Below, one piece after another: positions 1-10,456 of a stretch of DNA of 64,000 nucleotides (position 1 is the stretch's first letter; each line of letters begins with the position of its first letter). The stretch is from assembly GCA_936432065.2 (NCBI GenBank), contig OW386286.2, positions 17,419,179-17,483,178 of the forward strand, in the 5' to 3' direction. The notes beneath the pieces were generated by a model that was given only the letters and a program-made list of their open reading frames with translations, did not search any database and was not told where the DNA came from. The position numbers and the translations under genes are program-made. The stretch comes from Rutpela maculata. Lineage: Eukaryota; Arthropoda; Insecta; Coleoptera; Cerambycidae.

Positions 1-822
1 AATGTGAATTTAACAATTTGTTTTCTTTCCGTGGTTCTAAATAAATGTGCCTTTATCAACAGTACAACAGTACTTATTTTTTACATTAAAAATCTGTAAT
101 TAACTATTTTGACAACGAACTATGGTGGGTTTTTATTTGTAGATTTGCTCATTTTACAAATTCCTAGTTTCTAATTCTAAAATTAATCTGGTTAAGTGTT
201 CATTTGGCATTTCTGATGCATTAACCGCGTGGCAACCTAAGTATAGACTTGAGGATGTGTGTATATTTGTAAACAAACACAAAGAAGTTCACAATTTTAT
301 CGCCCAGGAATGCCTGTTGCGATAAAATTTTTGTTTTAAGTGCCTTGTTGACAGATAGTAGAGCGAATGCATGTAAACTACGTACGTTATTGACACTAGT
401 TTACGTCTTCCTAGAACTAGCCTAATTCAATATCTTAATTGCGTTTTTCAGAAAAGATCCGTTCTTAATTACATATGTTGATAATATTTTATAAATGGTT
501 TATTTGTTTGTATTTAATGTTTAATGTTTATCGAATCTGTGAATAATATGATTTTTATTGAAAATGGAATTTTATTGGACACTGTGAATCGAATGCTTTC
601 AGTATTGGAATGTTACTATGTATTATGTATACAAACTATTATTGTCTTGAGATAAACTTGTTTTAGTCATAATCATAAACAAATAATATAGTTTTGTATA
701 TGATGCTTCTTAAAAAAGAGGTATACATTTTGTATGATGTGGAAGACGATATCGCAGATCACTGATCGTACCTATCACGCCAAGCTCTGACTTATAAGGA
801 GTACTCATTAAGATATGAATAA
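1..822. other. Intergenic, no gene seen
   Basis: AT-rich sequence with no reading frame of interest and no repeat that recurs elsewhere in the window. The 40 bases before the first TIR element give no recognisable target duplication. Confidence 0.6.
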
Positions 823-1279
823 TCCAGTCATCTTAGTCAAAATGGGGTAAGAATCTCGGAATTCAAGATAACCGGCTGTAAACTCGTATAAACCTTTATT
901 TTAACATCCTAAAATTTGTCTCAAAACCTACTTACGATAGCGTGGACGCGACTTGTAGATAACTAAGGTCAAAGGTCAAAAAAACGATTTTTTGCGCATT
1001 TTTTGCAAATATCTCGTTCCCTGTAAAATTTACGCTATTTGTATTTATTATAAATATTGTAGGGGATAAAATTTTCTACAACTTTTGTTTCAAAAATTTT
1101 TTTATACCTCAAACCGTTTTTGAGATAGAGGGCGGTGAGCGCGCGCAGTCTTTCACTATGTACGGTGTCATTCAAGTTCGATCTGTAATCTCGGTAAAAA
1201 ACACGCCGTATAAAGCCCGTTAATTATTGAAAAATATATAATTATAAATAATTTACATTTTTTCATTAAATATCACATT
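823..1279 (+). repeat. Left terminal inverted repeat of element A
   Basis: Inverted match to 2291-2714, including the shared blocks GCGCATTTTTTGCAAATATC and ACGGGCTTTATACGGCG (in complement). Divergence is a few per cent by eye, so the insertion is moderately old. Confidence 0.8.
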
Positions 1280-2027
1280 GAAAAAACACATTTTGTTTCT
1301 GCACGCAGTGAGTGGCTGTGACACGACTTCTGCGCTCTTTAAAAAAGGAAAAAAAACTTTTGTAAGAACACTTGACAAACTTCCGGAGTTGGATCAACTT
1401 GCTGTAGCATTTGAAGAAGAAAACTGTCCGGTTCAAAGGTTATTTGAGAATGGAGTGCGAACTTTGTTGGCAATTTATAATGCTCCAAAATCTGAGGACA
1501 GTATCGATCATCTTCGTTATACACAACTCGTCAAATCAACCAAACTTAATAAACTTGTGCAGTTATCAAATCTTCCACCAACAAGTGCAGCAGCTCACCA
1601 ACATTTTAACCGTGTTTACTATCAAGTTCAGACTTGGTTAGGGCATGATTTAGAACCCCAGGAATGGGGTTGGATAATGCGTAATGGATTCCTGGAACCT
1701 ACCACTACAATTCTACCTCCAGCTCCAGTAGATTTGCTGAACACAATATTCTGCAACTGCAAGAATGGTTGTGGTTCGCGATGTGGATGCAGGAAATCGG
1801 GGTTGCCGTGCTCTTTAGCTTGTGGCCAGTGTAATGGGCAAGCTTGTCTCAATGCTTCACCCTATCAGAGTGATGTCAATGGAGATGGTACATTTGACCC
1901 CGAAATCCTAGAAGACTTGGAGACAAATGTTGTTGAAGATGAAAACGAAGAAGAATTTAAAATTCCACAACGACCAGACGACGACGATGAAGAAGAAGAA
2001 GAAGAAGAAGAAGAAGAAGAAAACTAA
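1278..2027 (+). pseudogene. C-terminal half of XPG-like nuclease/CXC protein
   Basis: An open frame of 249 codons that begins with TTG, not ATG, at the inner edge of the left TIR, so the N-terminal half has been deleted. The first residues carry the family signature HAVSGCDTTSALF (residues about 10-22), which corresponds to the helix and acidic region of an XPG/FEN-like nuclease fold in a widespread uncharacterised metazoan family. The C-terminal third has a tesmin/TSO1-like CXC cluster (C at roughly 158-191, pattern CNC..GCGSRCGCRKSGLPC), a zinc- and DNA-binding module. The protein ends in an Asp/Glu tail encoded by a GAAGAA microsatellite at 1988-2021. The catalytic acidic residues of the N-terminal part are absent, so the product cannot be a complete nuclease. 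Family membership is clear from the motif; the link to transposition is inferred from the flanking TIRs and three relatives in this window. Confidence 0.7.
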
Positions 2028-2290
2028 AAATAACAACATGGAGTTCTTCTTATTTTTATTCATTTTTTTTAATTTCAACCATGAAAAATGTATGAAATCG
2101 TATTTTTTAATAAAAATATAAATTAAAAATTTATTTATTGTCTTTTTATTTACTTAGGAAGTAATTAGTGTAAATCTGAATATAATTAAAATGTAATTAA
2201 AGTATTTCTGTTAATAATTTTCTAATTGTACAAAGAGGTAAGTGTTATTAAATGAAGATATACTTAATTTATGAAAAAAATTATTATATT

Positions 2291-2714
2291 AAATGTGATA
2301 TTTAATGAAAAAATGTAAATTATTTATAATTATATATTTTTCAATAATTAACGGGCTTTATACGGCGTGTTTTTGACCGAGACTACAGATCGAACTTGAA
2401 TGACACCGTACATAATGAAAGACCGCCCTCTATCTCAAAAACGGTTTGAGGTATAAAAAAATTTTTAAAACAAAAGTTGTAGAGAATTTTATCCCCTACA
2501 ATATTTATAATAAATACAAATAGCGTAAATTTTACAGGGAACGAGATATTTGCAAAAAATGCGCAAAAAATCGATTTTTTGACCTCTGACCTTAGTTATC
2601 TACAAGTTGCGTCCATGCTATCGTAAGTAGGTTTTGAGGCAAGTTTTAGGATGTTTATACGAGTTTACAGCCGGTTATCTTGAATTCCTAGGTGAAACCA
2701 CTAAGATGACTGGA
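2291..2714 (-). repeat. Right terminal inverted repeat of element A
   Basis: Complement of 823-1279. The left arm has an extra GGTGAGCGCGCGCAG stretch where this arm has AAAGACCGCC, which shows small indels between the arms. Confidence 0.8.
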
Positions 2715-3404
2715 CTAAAAGGAGAGATATGCTCTCACGCATGCCTCCCCTTACCGCAGTCTGCGCTGGTACGTTACTTACTGGTCAACTAGTTCAGCAG
2801 TCAATTTTTTTTTTAGATGTAAACTGAAATATCACCTTAACCGAAGTGTTTAGAAGCTTGTCCTTCGATGAAAAAAAAAATTACGACTCTTTTGGTTGGT
2901 CGAGAGGAAAGATATAGTCAAAAATGTGAGAAAATTGTGAAATAATAAAAACAATATTACTTCCACATCCAGTAACGAGAAAAAAATTTTAAAATTAATT
3001 TTTATTGTTCAAATAGTTAAAATGTCATGAAACGTCGAGATTTTAAGTTTGAGCGAAAAAAAAGTTTCTGTCGGTCTGTCTGTCGGTCGGTCTGTCTGTA
3101 ACTTTTTTGTGCGCACGTTTACTCTGGAACTGTTTAAGATATTGACTTGAAATTTGGTACACATATGTACTTTAACGAGATCTGGAACTAGATTATATTT
3201 TCATCTTTAAATTATTTTTCACATCCTGCATTACAATTATTACCACAAACTGGAAATATCTATAGATTAGTTACTAAATTAATACTTAAAGTTTACCGAT
3301 GGTAAATTATGGTGAATAAAGACGAGTTTTTCAGCGTTTAGGGGGGTAGTAGACGATTGCGTTTCTTTTGGTATACGTTGCCAGCTTCTAAAAAGACTGC
3401 TTAC

Positions 3405-3451
3405 ACACTGCTTCAAGACTTACACTGCTTCAAGACTTACACTGCTTCAAG
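3405..3451. repeat. 17 bp tandem repeat, about 2.8 units
   Basis: The unit ACACTGCTTCAAGACTT is repeated directly with no change. It lies next to the decayed hAT coding relic and has no evident function. Confidence 0.8.
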
Positions 3452-3489
3452 GAGCTGAAAGATATATTTTTACAAACTTTGACGAAAGT

Positions 3490-4003
3490 ATATACTGATT
3501 GAAGTTAGTACACCACCATGCGTAAGGTCACTATTTCTATGAATCCGTGCACCTTTCAAATAATAATCAATCTCCCTGGCCATTGAACTTTTCTCCGAAA
3601 CTAATATTTTTTTCGCCACTTTCTCAAAACAGTCCCAGAAAGTGTTTTAAATATCAGCAGTAACATTAACCAGGTTTCTCTTACTTTGTTTACCGGAAGG
3701 AGAAGTACCACTTTCACTATCACTGCTTTAATATGAATCATCACAACTATTTTTTTAACCCTCCAGCAGAATAATTTGACAGAATATTTTAGCATGATTC
3801 TTATCAAAAAAACTGGTTTTAAATCTGAGGTCTAGAAGAGTTGCCAGTAAGTATTTTTTGTCGTCGATGTTGCCAAAACGTGTTTTCAATCCAACTTTCA
3901 ATGTAAGCCGGATAGCTGGCCGGATATCCGGTATCCGGTACAAGAAGTACGCCGGATATCCGGTATTCGGTATCCGGCCAAAACACTACCCGTTGCATCC
4001 CTA
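3490..4003 (-). pseudogene. hAT transposase relic (BED-type), C-terminal part
   Basis: On the minus strand 3943-3755 reads NIDDKKYLLATLLDLRFK, matching the conserved region of ZBED/hAT transposases just before the dimerisation domain. After a stop the same frame region continues with a Ser-rich spacer and an MAREIDYYLKG-like stretch near 3560, as in hAT proteins. The minus-strand 5-prime end at about 4003 reads TAGGGATGCAACGGGTAG, a typical hAT terminus, and is followed by GC-rich CCGGATATCCGG repeats (3908-3980), usual subterminal transposase-binding repeats in hATs. Several stops and shifts and no complete catalytic core: a dead fragment. It sits in the CTTCCACATCC element, whose sequence resumes at GTGGTAATGGGGGTGG immediately after 4003. 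Confidence 0.65.
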
Positions 4004-4391
4004 GTGGTAATGGGGGTGGCTAATGCCAAAAAATCTTTTGAATCCTTAGCTTCTCTTGTATATACTAAATACTAATTTTATGGACTCTTACCTGCTTGAT
4101 TTACCTATTTACCCCAATTTACCAACCTCAAGACGGAACAAGATGAAAATATAATCTAGTTCCAGATCTCGTTAAAGTACATACGTGTAACAATTTTCAA
4201 GTCAATCTCTTAAACGGCTCCAGAGCGTGCGCACAAAAAATAGTTACAGACAGACAGACCGACAGACAGATAGAAATTTTTTTTCGCTCAAACTTAAAAT
4301 CTCGACATTTCGTGACATTCTAAGCCTATTTGAACAATAAAAATTTTTAAAAATTTTTTTGTCGTTACTATACTTCCATTGGATATGGAAG

Positions 4392-4650
4392 TTTTTTTTT
4401 GTTGTCATGAAACATCGAAATTTTAAAGAGAAAAAAAATTCTGTCTGTCTATTTTTTTTTGTGAGCGCGATTACACTGATGGAACCGTTTATGGTGTTGA
4501 CTTGAAACTTGGTAGTATTATAGCGAGATCTGGAACTAAATTATATTTTGATCTTATTCCGTTGAAGGGTAAATGGGGGTAAATAGTTGAAACACGCAAG
4601 TAAGTGTCCATGGAATTGGGATTTAGTGTATGTACGAGAACCAAAGGCCT
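4392..4650 (+). repeat. CTTCCACATCC family arm, partial copy
   Basis: A direct-orientation partial copy of the arm that starts at 45280: same order of the GTCATGAAAC, GTCTGTCTGTC and GAGATCTGGAACTA blocks. At 4627-4650 it preserves the sequence GATTTAGTGTATGTACGAGA, which corresponds to the uninterrupted version of the site where the Polinton inserted in the 45-60 kb copy. Confidence 0.65.
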
Positions 4651-4659
4651 TAAAATTTC

Positions 4660-5658
4660 TTTGGCCAGCATTTTAAACTATAAAGGGATTTTCAAAAAAA
4701 AAAAAAATTTTATTCCTTTGCAAATATCTCAATAAATATTAGTTTCAGCGAAAAAGTGATGGATATCAACGATAAAGCTTATAACTGACTATTTATATAA
4801 AATTAATAGTTTCGGAGGTATTTAAGTTTATAGATGGGATCCGAAAGTTTATAGGATGAAGTATTTAGTTTAAATGTTGAATATCTTACAAACCATGATA
4901 TTTTCTTCAAAACTTCTAAGGAACAAAATTAAAGATACTTAATCAATCTTTAAAACGATTTTTGTTTGCTTCTGTATATAAATAATAAAGAAGTTATAAG
5001 CGATTTCAGTTACTGTTATTGTGATTTTCCAGTAATTAATTTTTTTTTTTAATGCTGTTTTTCGTTAATATATAGCATCAGCAAGATGCACATAATTTTT
5101 TGTTCATTTAAAACACTTGCTTTAGAAAAAATTCTATCCGCCATATTGGAGCAGCCATTTTGAATTTTTTGAATTTTGACTTCAGATTCAACATCAGTGA
5201 TCTCAAAAACATACATATCCTACTTTCAAAAATAAATCAGTAATATTTTTTCAGGTATTAAATATCTAAATTTAGGGACAAGAGCAAACATCCGAACTCT
5301 ATAGAAACTAAAGATGATACATTTTACTACAATAATAACCCGTAAAGAAAAATTATCGTTACATACGAGATTATTTCTAAATTTTACATATTTCTTACCT
5401 CTAGGTACTGTCCTATAATGTAATATTTCTGTGACAAAAACGTAAGCATGAGTACACTAGACACAATCTAGGTCTAGATTTACGTAACATCATATTTCAA
5501 CAGTGAGTTGAACAACCTAAAATTAGAGAGGTGACTTCTCTGTGACTCATGCAATTGATTATTTTGGGGTAGGTTGTATATGGTATTGAAACATCAAAAA
5601 GCTTTATGTTGCACCTTACCTTCTACAGGGTCGCCAGCGAAATCTGGCGGTTTTTAAG
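4660..5658. other. Intergenic, decayed repeats
   Basis: No coding frame. Around 5140-5170 a phrase like CCGCCATATTGGAGCAGCCA resembles the Gly/Ala-poor CGCCAT-rich subterminal sequences of elements at 10660 and 21300, so part of this is probably old TIR-element sequence. Confidence 0.4.
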
Positions 5659-5660
5659 TA

Positions 5661-6577
5661 TTACACTCAAAGAAATAGTATGGGTAAATTCAACAAAAAA
5701 AAAAATGGTTAACTAACAATATCGTTAATTTTGTTAAACCAAACTATATTGATGGTATTTTTAAACAAGAGGTGATTGTTATTTTAATTAATAAAAAGTT
5801 GTCGTACAACAAAACAAACATTAACTTAAAAAATAGATGAATAAGACTATTATTTTGTTCGTCTGACTATTATTTTGTTGAATTCTGTCAAATTAAACTA
5901 GATAATAGTATATTTTATTTTTAACTATTATCGAATTGTAATTCTAACCCAGTATTAGTTCGCTGTATTATTGTACTTGGTAGACAAACCAATATTATTG
6001 TCGTCTTCTAGAAGTTCTAAAAGAATTACCATAAAATTTGCTTGCTTACCACGTAGTCTATTACAGAAATTATTCCCAGATGACGCCACATACAAATCAC
6101 TGACAATGATCAATCATGCATTATCTTATACTCTTATGAATTTATAGAAAATTAATAACATGATTGCAATGTTCAAATTCTCTCAGGGATCATCGATATA
6201 TTTGTATGGATCTTATAAACGATCTCAAATCTTTGGTTTGGGTGGTCTGATGTCTCAATACTGAGATTTTGGCTAAACAAAAAAAACTTCATCATACCAT
6301 AAAGTGTAGATCAACCTAAAAATTAGTTGGTGAACAAAAAACAAAGTCGTTGTACTATTTAATTGTAGACCAAATTGAAAATGGTTAGTGAACATAAAAA
6401 AATGTCATTGTACTATTTAATGTTACAAGAAGATGATTATTAAACTACTATTTGTTTACGAAAACAAATAAAGTTGTATGACTATTCTTTTCTGATTGAT
6501 TTAACTATGAAACTAGACAGGCGCGATTTCATATGCTCTTTTGGGTTGAATTTACCTATCACTTTCTTTGAGTGTAA
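5661..6577. mobile_element. MITE-like element with TTACACTCAAAGAAA termini
   Basis: Perfect 15 bp inverted ends TTACACTCAAAGAAA / TTTCTTTGAGTGTAA flanked by TA on both sides (5659-5660 and 6578-6579), as for Tc1/mariner-type insertions. The inverted match extends inward with GGTAAATTCAAC / GTTGAATTTACC. The interior has several direct repeats built on TTGTACTATTTAAT and ACTATTATTTTGTTG and no coding capacity. Confidence 0.75.
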
Positions 6578-6579
6578 TA

Positions 6580-7394
6580 TCAGGCAGATGACCAATTTAT
6601 TATATCTGTGAGTACACTGTAAATAGTTAAAGAACTCATGGCACTATTTATAAATAAGTAATAGTAAACAGTTCTTATTTGTCCTGACTACTGCTGGACT
6701 CTCTATTGTTTATATTTTTCAGACAGAATTAAAACATTGTACGTATTGTGAACATTTGTGATACAAGAAACGGAAACCCGTATCTAATGAATTATATCTT
6801 TGCTGCAAAAAATCTGATACAGCAGTTGTATCATTGCCTTAGGCATTGGTGCATGTCTGTAACCGTCAGTTATAATTAAAATTGTAATACTAATAATTGT
6901 TTCTAGCATAAAACAAAAACAAATAATTAACTCCGCCATGTACCGTATAAAATTAAGAAAGACTTATTTTATAACGAGGCAATAAGAATGCAAGGCTTAA
7001 AAAATATAAAATATAGGTAGCTTGATTGAATAATAATGTAGGTAATCAATTCCGGTGTAACCTCCGTAATTATAATTTTATTTATTGTACGTATTATAAA
7101 TCAGGAAGTGAAGTAGAAGGAACACTTATTAAATAATAATAGTACAGTTAGAGACAAGAGGAATGCACAAAGTTATTCAGTGTGCTAATTTAGCTAGATA
7201 ATCCAATCAAATTAGATTGAAAAATGCCCAATCTGAATAAAAATGTTCATCCAGATGAATTTTTTTATGAAACATATTTTCGACTGTGTAAACAGAATGT
7301 CAAAAGTTCTTAAGATTAAACTGTTACAAGAGGTCAAATGTAAAAAAAATGTTTTTTGCAAATATCTGCTAAACTATTAATTTTATGAAAAAAT
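6580..7394. other. Intergenic, no feature recognised
   Basis: AT-rich sequence with short runs only; no open frame, no inverted repeat that I can delimit. Confidence 0.4.
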
Positions 7395-8430
7395 TAATTG
7401 ATTGATTGATTTACCAGCGTGCGGTAGGCATTGCTGCCACTCCCAGGTTATACAGCTGGGCCTGCTACGTCCACGCTGGGTTGGACTAAGGTCATGCTTG
7501 TTACCAGCAGCAAGAGCCACATGGCGCATGGTAAAGGAATGTGGGATGGGAGGTGTAGGTATTTGTGAGATGCGTTACCGCATTGTGTCGTGAGGGAGCG
7601 TTTAAGCTCCCTTTTTTTTTGTATTTTTGGTTCTGGACTTCTGCCTATTCTAGGTCTTCTTGTGAGATATGTTGCCGCGTTGTGTCGCTGCTGTTTGTGC
7701 TCCTATTTTTGTACTTCTGCTTCTACAAGCCTTCTTCTTCTTCTTCTGAGACTTCTGATTCCTCCGTTTTTGATTCTGGTTCTGTGTTTTTGGTTCGCTC
7801 CGATTTCTTTGTGGAAATTCATTTTTCCCCTCGCTTTTCTTTCCCAGTATGTTTGATCCTTTCCCAGTTTGTTCATGATCCTCTCGATTGTTGTTTTCCA
7901 CGTGTAACATGGTCTCCCTATTTTTAGTTTACTGTTTGATTGATTGATTGATTGATTGATTTACCAGCGCGCGGTAGGCATTTCTGCCACTCCCAAGGAT
8001 TATATAGCTGGGCCTGCTACGTCCACGCTGGGTTGGACTAGGGTCATGCTTGTTGCCAGCAGCGAGTGCCATATGGCGCACGGTAAAGGAATGTGGGATG
8101 GGAGGTGTAGGTATTTGTGAGATGCGTTACCGCGTTGTATCGTGAGGGAGCGTTTAAGCTCCCTTTTTTGTGTTTTTGGTTCGCCTTCTTTTTCTGAGTC
8201 TTCTGATTCCTCGGTTTCCAATGCTGGGTTGGATTTGGGTCGTGCTTGTTGTCAGCAGCGAGAGCCACATGACGCATGGTACAGGAGTATGGGGTGGGCA
8301 GTGTAGTTGTTTTTGAAATGCGTTGCCGCATTGTGTTCGTGATGTTTATGCACCTCTTTTTTGTGTTTCTGCTTCTGCAGATTGTCTTCTTCTTCTTCTG
8401 AGTCTTCTGATTCTTTCATTTCTGCTTTTA
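7395..8430 (+). repeat. Decayed tandem repeat with GATT microsatellite starts
   Basis: Two well-preserved units begin with a (GATT)n run and TTACCAGCG (7411 and 7961, 550 bp apart) and share about 220 bp, including CTGCTACGTCCACGCTGGGT and a GAGGGAGCGTTTAAGCTCCC hairpin. Shorter derivatives follow each one (7660-7790, 8216-8430), ending in TCTTCTTCTGAGTCTTCTGA-like pyrimidine tracts. The long pyrimidine-rich open frames here come from those tracts and are not genes. GC content is higher than the surroundings. It could be the tail of a non-LTR or SINE-like element amplified locally; I cannot assign it. Confidence 0.6.
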
Positions 8431-8449
8431 GTATTCTAAGTTTCATTTA

Positions 8450-9221
8450 AAAATGATCACTTAAACTAAAAAAACACAAGGTGCAAAAAAGTTGTAGAAT
8501 TAAATTTTCTATAAAATACAATATACCAAAAAAGTCATAGGCGTATCACTTAAAAAGGCGGTAGGGGGAAGGGTTGTTTAACCCTAAATCAGCCATTTCT
8601 AAAACTTTATTTTAAAATATTTTTACTTTAAACTGTTACCCTCTGACATATATGTTACAGCCTACCAGTATTGAAAAAAATATCTGTAGCCATTTGTACA
8701 ATATTTAAAGAATATGTTTTTGGGCTGTATTTTCATAGGGGTGCGATTTTGGATAAAGGTAAATTAGGTTCAATTGAGGTGCTGAATATGTGGTTAAGTG
8801 ATTGACATACTTTTTAATAACACCCTGTATATGAAAATTTTCAAGAATAAAAAAGTTTGTCGCTTAGTCAAAATATGAGTACATTTTTAGCGAAGTAATA
8901 GTCGAGTAATAAGTTCATTGTTGTTTAATGAAAATAATAAACAATTATCGATAGAAACAAAAAGACCATTGAAAGTGCTTATTTGTGTAGGTACTTGAAT
9001 TTAAAAAAAAATCAGATCGATAGCTCAATTAGATTTGAAGATATGGCAGTGTAAATGTTAAAAAACATGATTTTTATAATCAATCAATTTCTCAAGTTTT
9101 TTCGAAATAAAAAATATCTGTACCATAAAAAAATATCGTAAATAGCCATTTCTAGACATTAAAAACATTAAAGTCCTTATGCAATTATTGTATTCTAGGC
9201 TTATAATCTAATTGTCAAAAG
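8450..9221. other. Intergenic with ACACCCTGTATA repeat end
   Basis: No gene. At 8810-8835 the phrase TAACACCCTGTATATG is the hallmark end of a dispersed insect repeat also seen at 38712, 41740, 46170 and 59930. Confidence 0.4.
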
Positions 9222-9690
9222 ATGCTGAACAACGTCGTCGATCTCATTATTGAAACTGCACTCGAGGAGTCCGGTACAAGTTTTAGCATACTTGTAGGGG
9301 AGGATGTTGATTTATTAGTATTGTTGATTGCACAAACTCCTTCTGATAGACCGAAGCCTGGAAAAGTAAAAATAGGAACAAAAAATTTTTCCTCAGAAAG
9401 TTTTGATTTTCATGAATTAAGTAAAGATCACATTCTATTTTTACACGCAGTTACTGAATGCGATACAACATCGTCTTTGTTTAATAAAGGTAAATGCAAC
9501 GCTTTAAAATTACTGGAGAAACGTGCCACGTAGCAGTTTTTTTAAAACCACAGCATGAGAATTTCATAGTCACTTCGAGATATCTTTTATTTGCTAAGTC
9601 TACGCAACGCAATAAAATTGTGAACTTAGCTGCAGCACGTCCACCAACTTTCAGTACAGTTCAGCAACATTTGTATCGGGTGTACTATCA
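9222..9690 (+). pseudogene. XPG-like nuclease/CXC family fragment B
   Basis: Starts at an ATG that is internal with respect to relatives. Residues about 24-40 read ILVGEDVDLLVLL, the conserved acidic strand of the family, and HILFLHAVTECDTTSSLF follows at residues 69-86, so this fragment preserves a segment upstream of that kept in element A. The frame stops at 9531; the sequence continues in another frame with YLLFAKSTQRNKIVNL and PPTFSTVQQHLYRVYYQ up to about 9690, parallel to the HFNRVYYQ region of element A. After that point similarity ends at CAGGTAAATG, which could be a splice donor or a breakpoint. No CXC domain is found downstream. A broken internal fragment. Confidence 0.65.
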
Positions 9691-9779
9691 GGTAAATGTT
9701 TTTGTCTTAAAGCTTTTAAAGCTAATAGTTTCTGAGATGTTTGTAAACTGTTTTTTTAGCTTTAATCTCTTGTAACATT

Positions 9780-10456
9780 TAAATCTTTGGTGATATCTAT
9801 GAGGACTTTTGACATTTTGTTTAAAATGTTGAGAACATGCTTCGTACAAAAATTCAGCTAGGTGGAGGTTTTTATTCAAGCAAAATCGAATTTGACTGGA
9901 CTAAAATGAATTCATAACAAAATTTAAAAAATAGCAGATTGTATTTAGGTAGAGGTGTAGAAGTAACTTACGAAGTGATTGTTTCGGAAATCTAATTACG
10001 TTTTAATATATTAGATAAGTGTCGTTTTAGTCCTTGCAATGTACATCAAAAAATTCTCGCACGCGCGTAACTGTTTTCTACGAGTTGTAATGTGAATAAT
10101 AAATCAAATTAAACTCCCATATGAATATTTATCGTGAATTAAATACGACAAAAGTGGTTCTAAAAAATATATGTTTGTCAGCTTATGTTTAATTGCATCT
10201 AAATATGCATTTCCATCGATTTAATATGAATAAATCAGAATCACAATAAAATGTATCGAGACGATGGGCTGCTTTTTAATAAATAAGGCATTTATTGAAG
10301 CCTTATATGGGTTTATATTTTCACCGAACGTATCCGAAAATAATAAAGCAAAAAATTTTTCCCAAATATTAATTATTTGCTGTGCGTTATTTTGTAAAAT
10401 CCAATTGCAATATTTAGCTCTCAGTGCGTGATCATTTTCGTACAAGTGGTAGTGTA
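9780..10456. other. Intergenic; possible terminus of fragment B element
   Basis: At 9894-9905 the sequence GACTGGACTAAA matches the right-hand termini of elements A (2708-2717) and D (30265-30274), and may be the right end of the element that carried fragment B. No matching left end was found. The rest is non-coding. Confidence 0.4.

Larger units (their letters stand above)
823..2714 (+). mobile_element. TIR element A, nuclease/CXC family
   Basis: Two long inverted arms (823-1279 and 2291-2714, over 420 bp each with a few mismatches and indels) flank one ORF. The outermost bases are TCCAGTCATCTTAG on the left and its complement on the right. The arms contain no coding sequence, but they start almost exactly where the ORF starts and end about 260 bp after it stops. 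I could not find a clear target duplication. The encoded protein belongs to the same family as those at 9222, 14128 and 28030. The arms differ in sequence from those of the other elements, so this is a separate subfamily. It is probably a deletion derivative of a longer autonomous DNA transposon, possibly Academ-like (inferred from an XPG-like nuclease plus cysteine-rich domain). Confidence 0.75.
2960..4391. mobile_element. CTTCCACATCC foldback element, copy 1
   Basis: Inverted arms of about 260 bp (2960-3230 and 4140-4391) start with CTTCCACATCC and contain a run of GTCTGTCTGTCGGTC-like sequence followed by an AAATTTGGTACACATATG block. The left end is preceded by TA; the right end has mutated to TT. 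The same arm sequence occurs at 45280-45736 and 60370-60589 in an element with clear TA on both sides, so TA is the likely target duplication. No transposase is encoded. The centre is occupied by a hAT-derived fragment ending near 4003. Confidence 0.7.

Noticed and set aside
1278..1280. True start codon for the 249-codon nuclease/CXC ORF
   Set aside because: The frame opens with TTG at the inner TIR edge and corresponds to the middle of relatives, so this is a truncation, not a start.
7565..8446. Phe/Leu/Ser-rich and Lys/Glu-rich ORFs
   Set aside because: Encoded by the pyrimidine tract in the tandem repeat; no conserved protein features.
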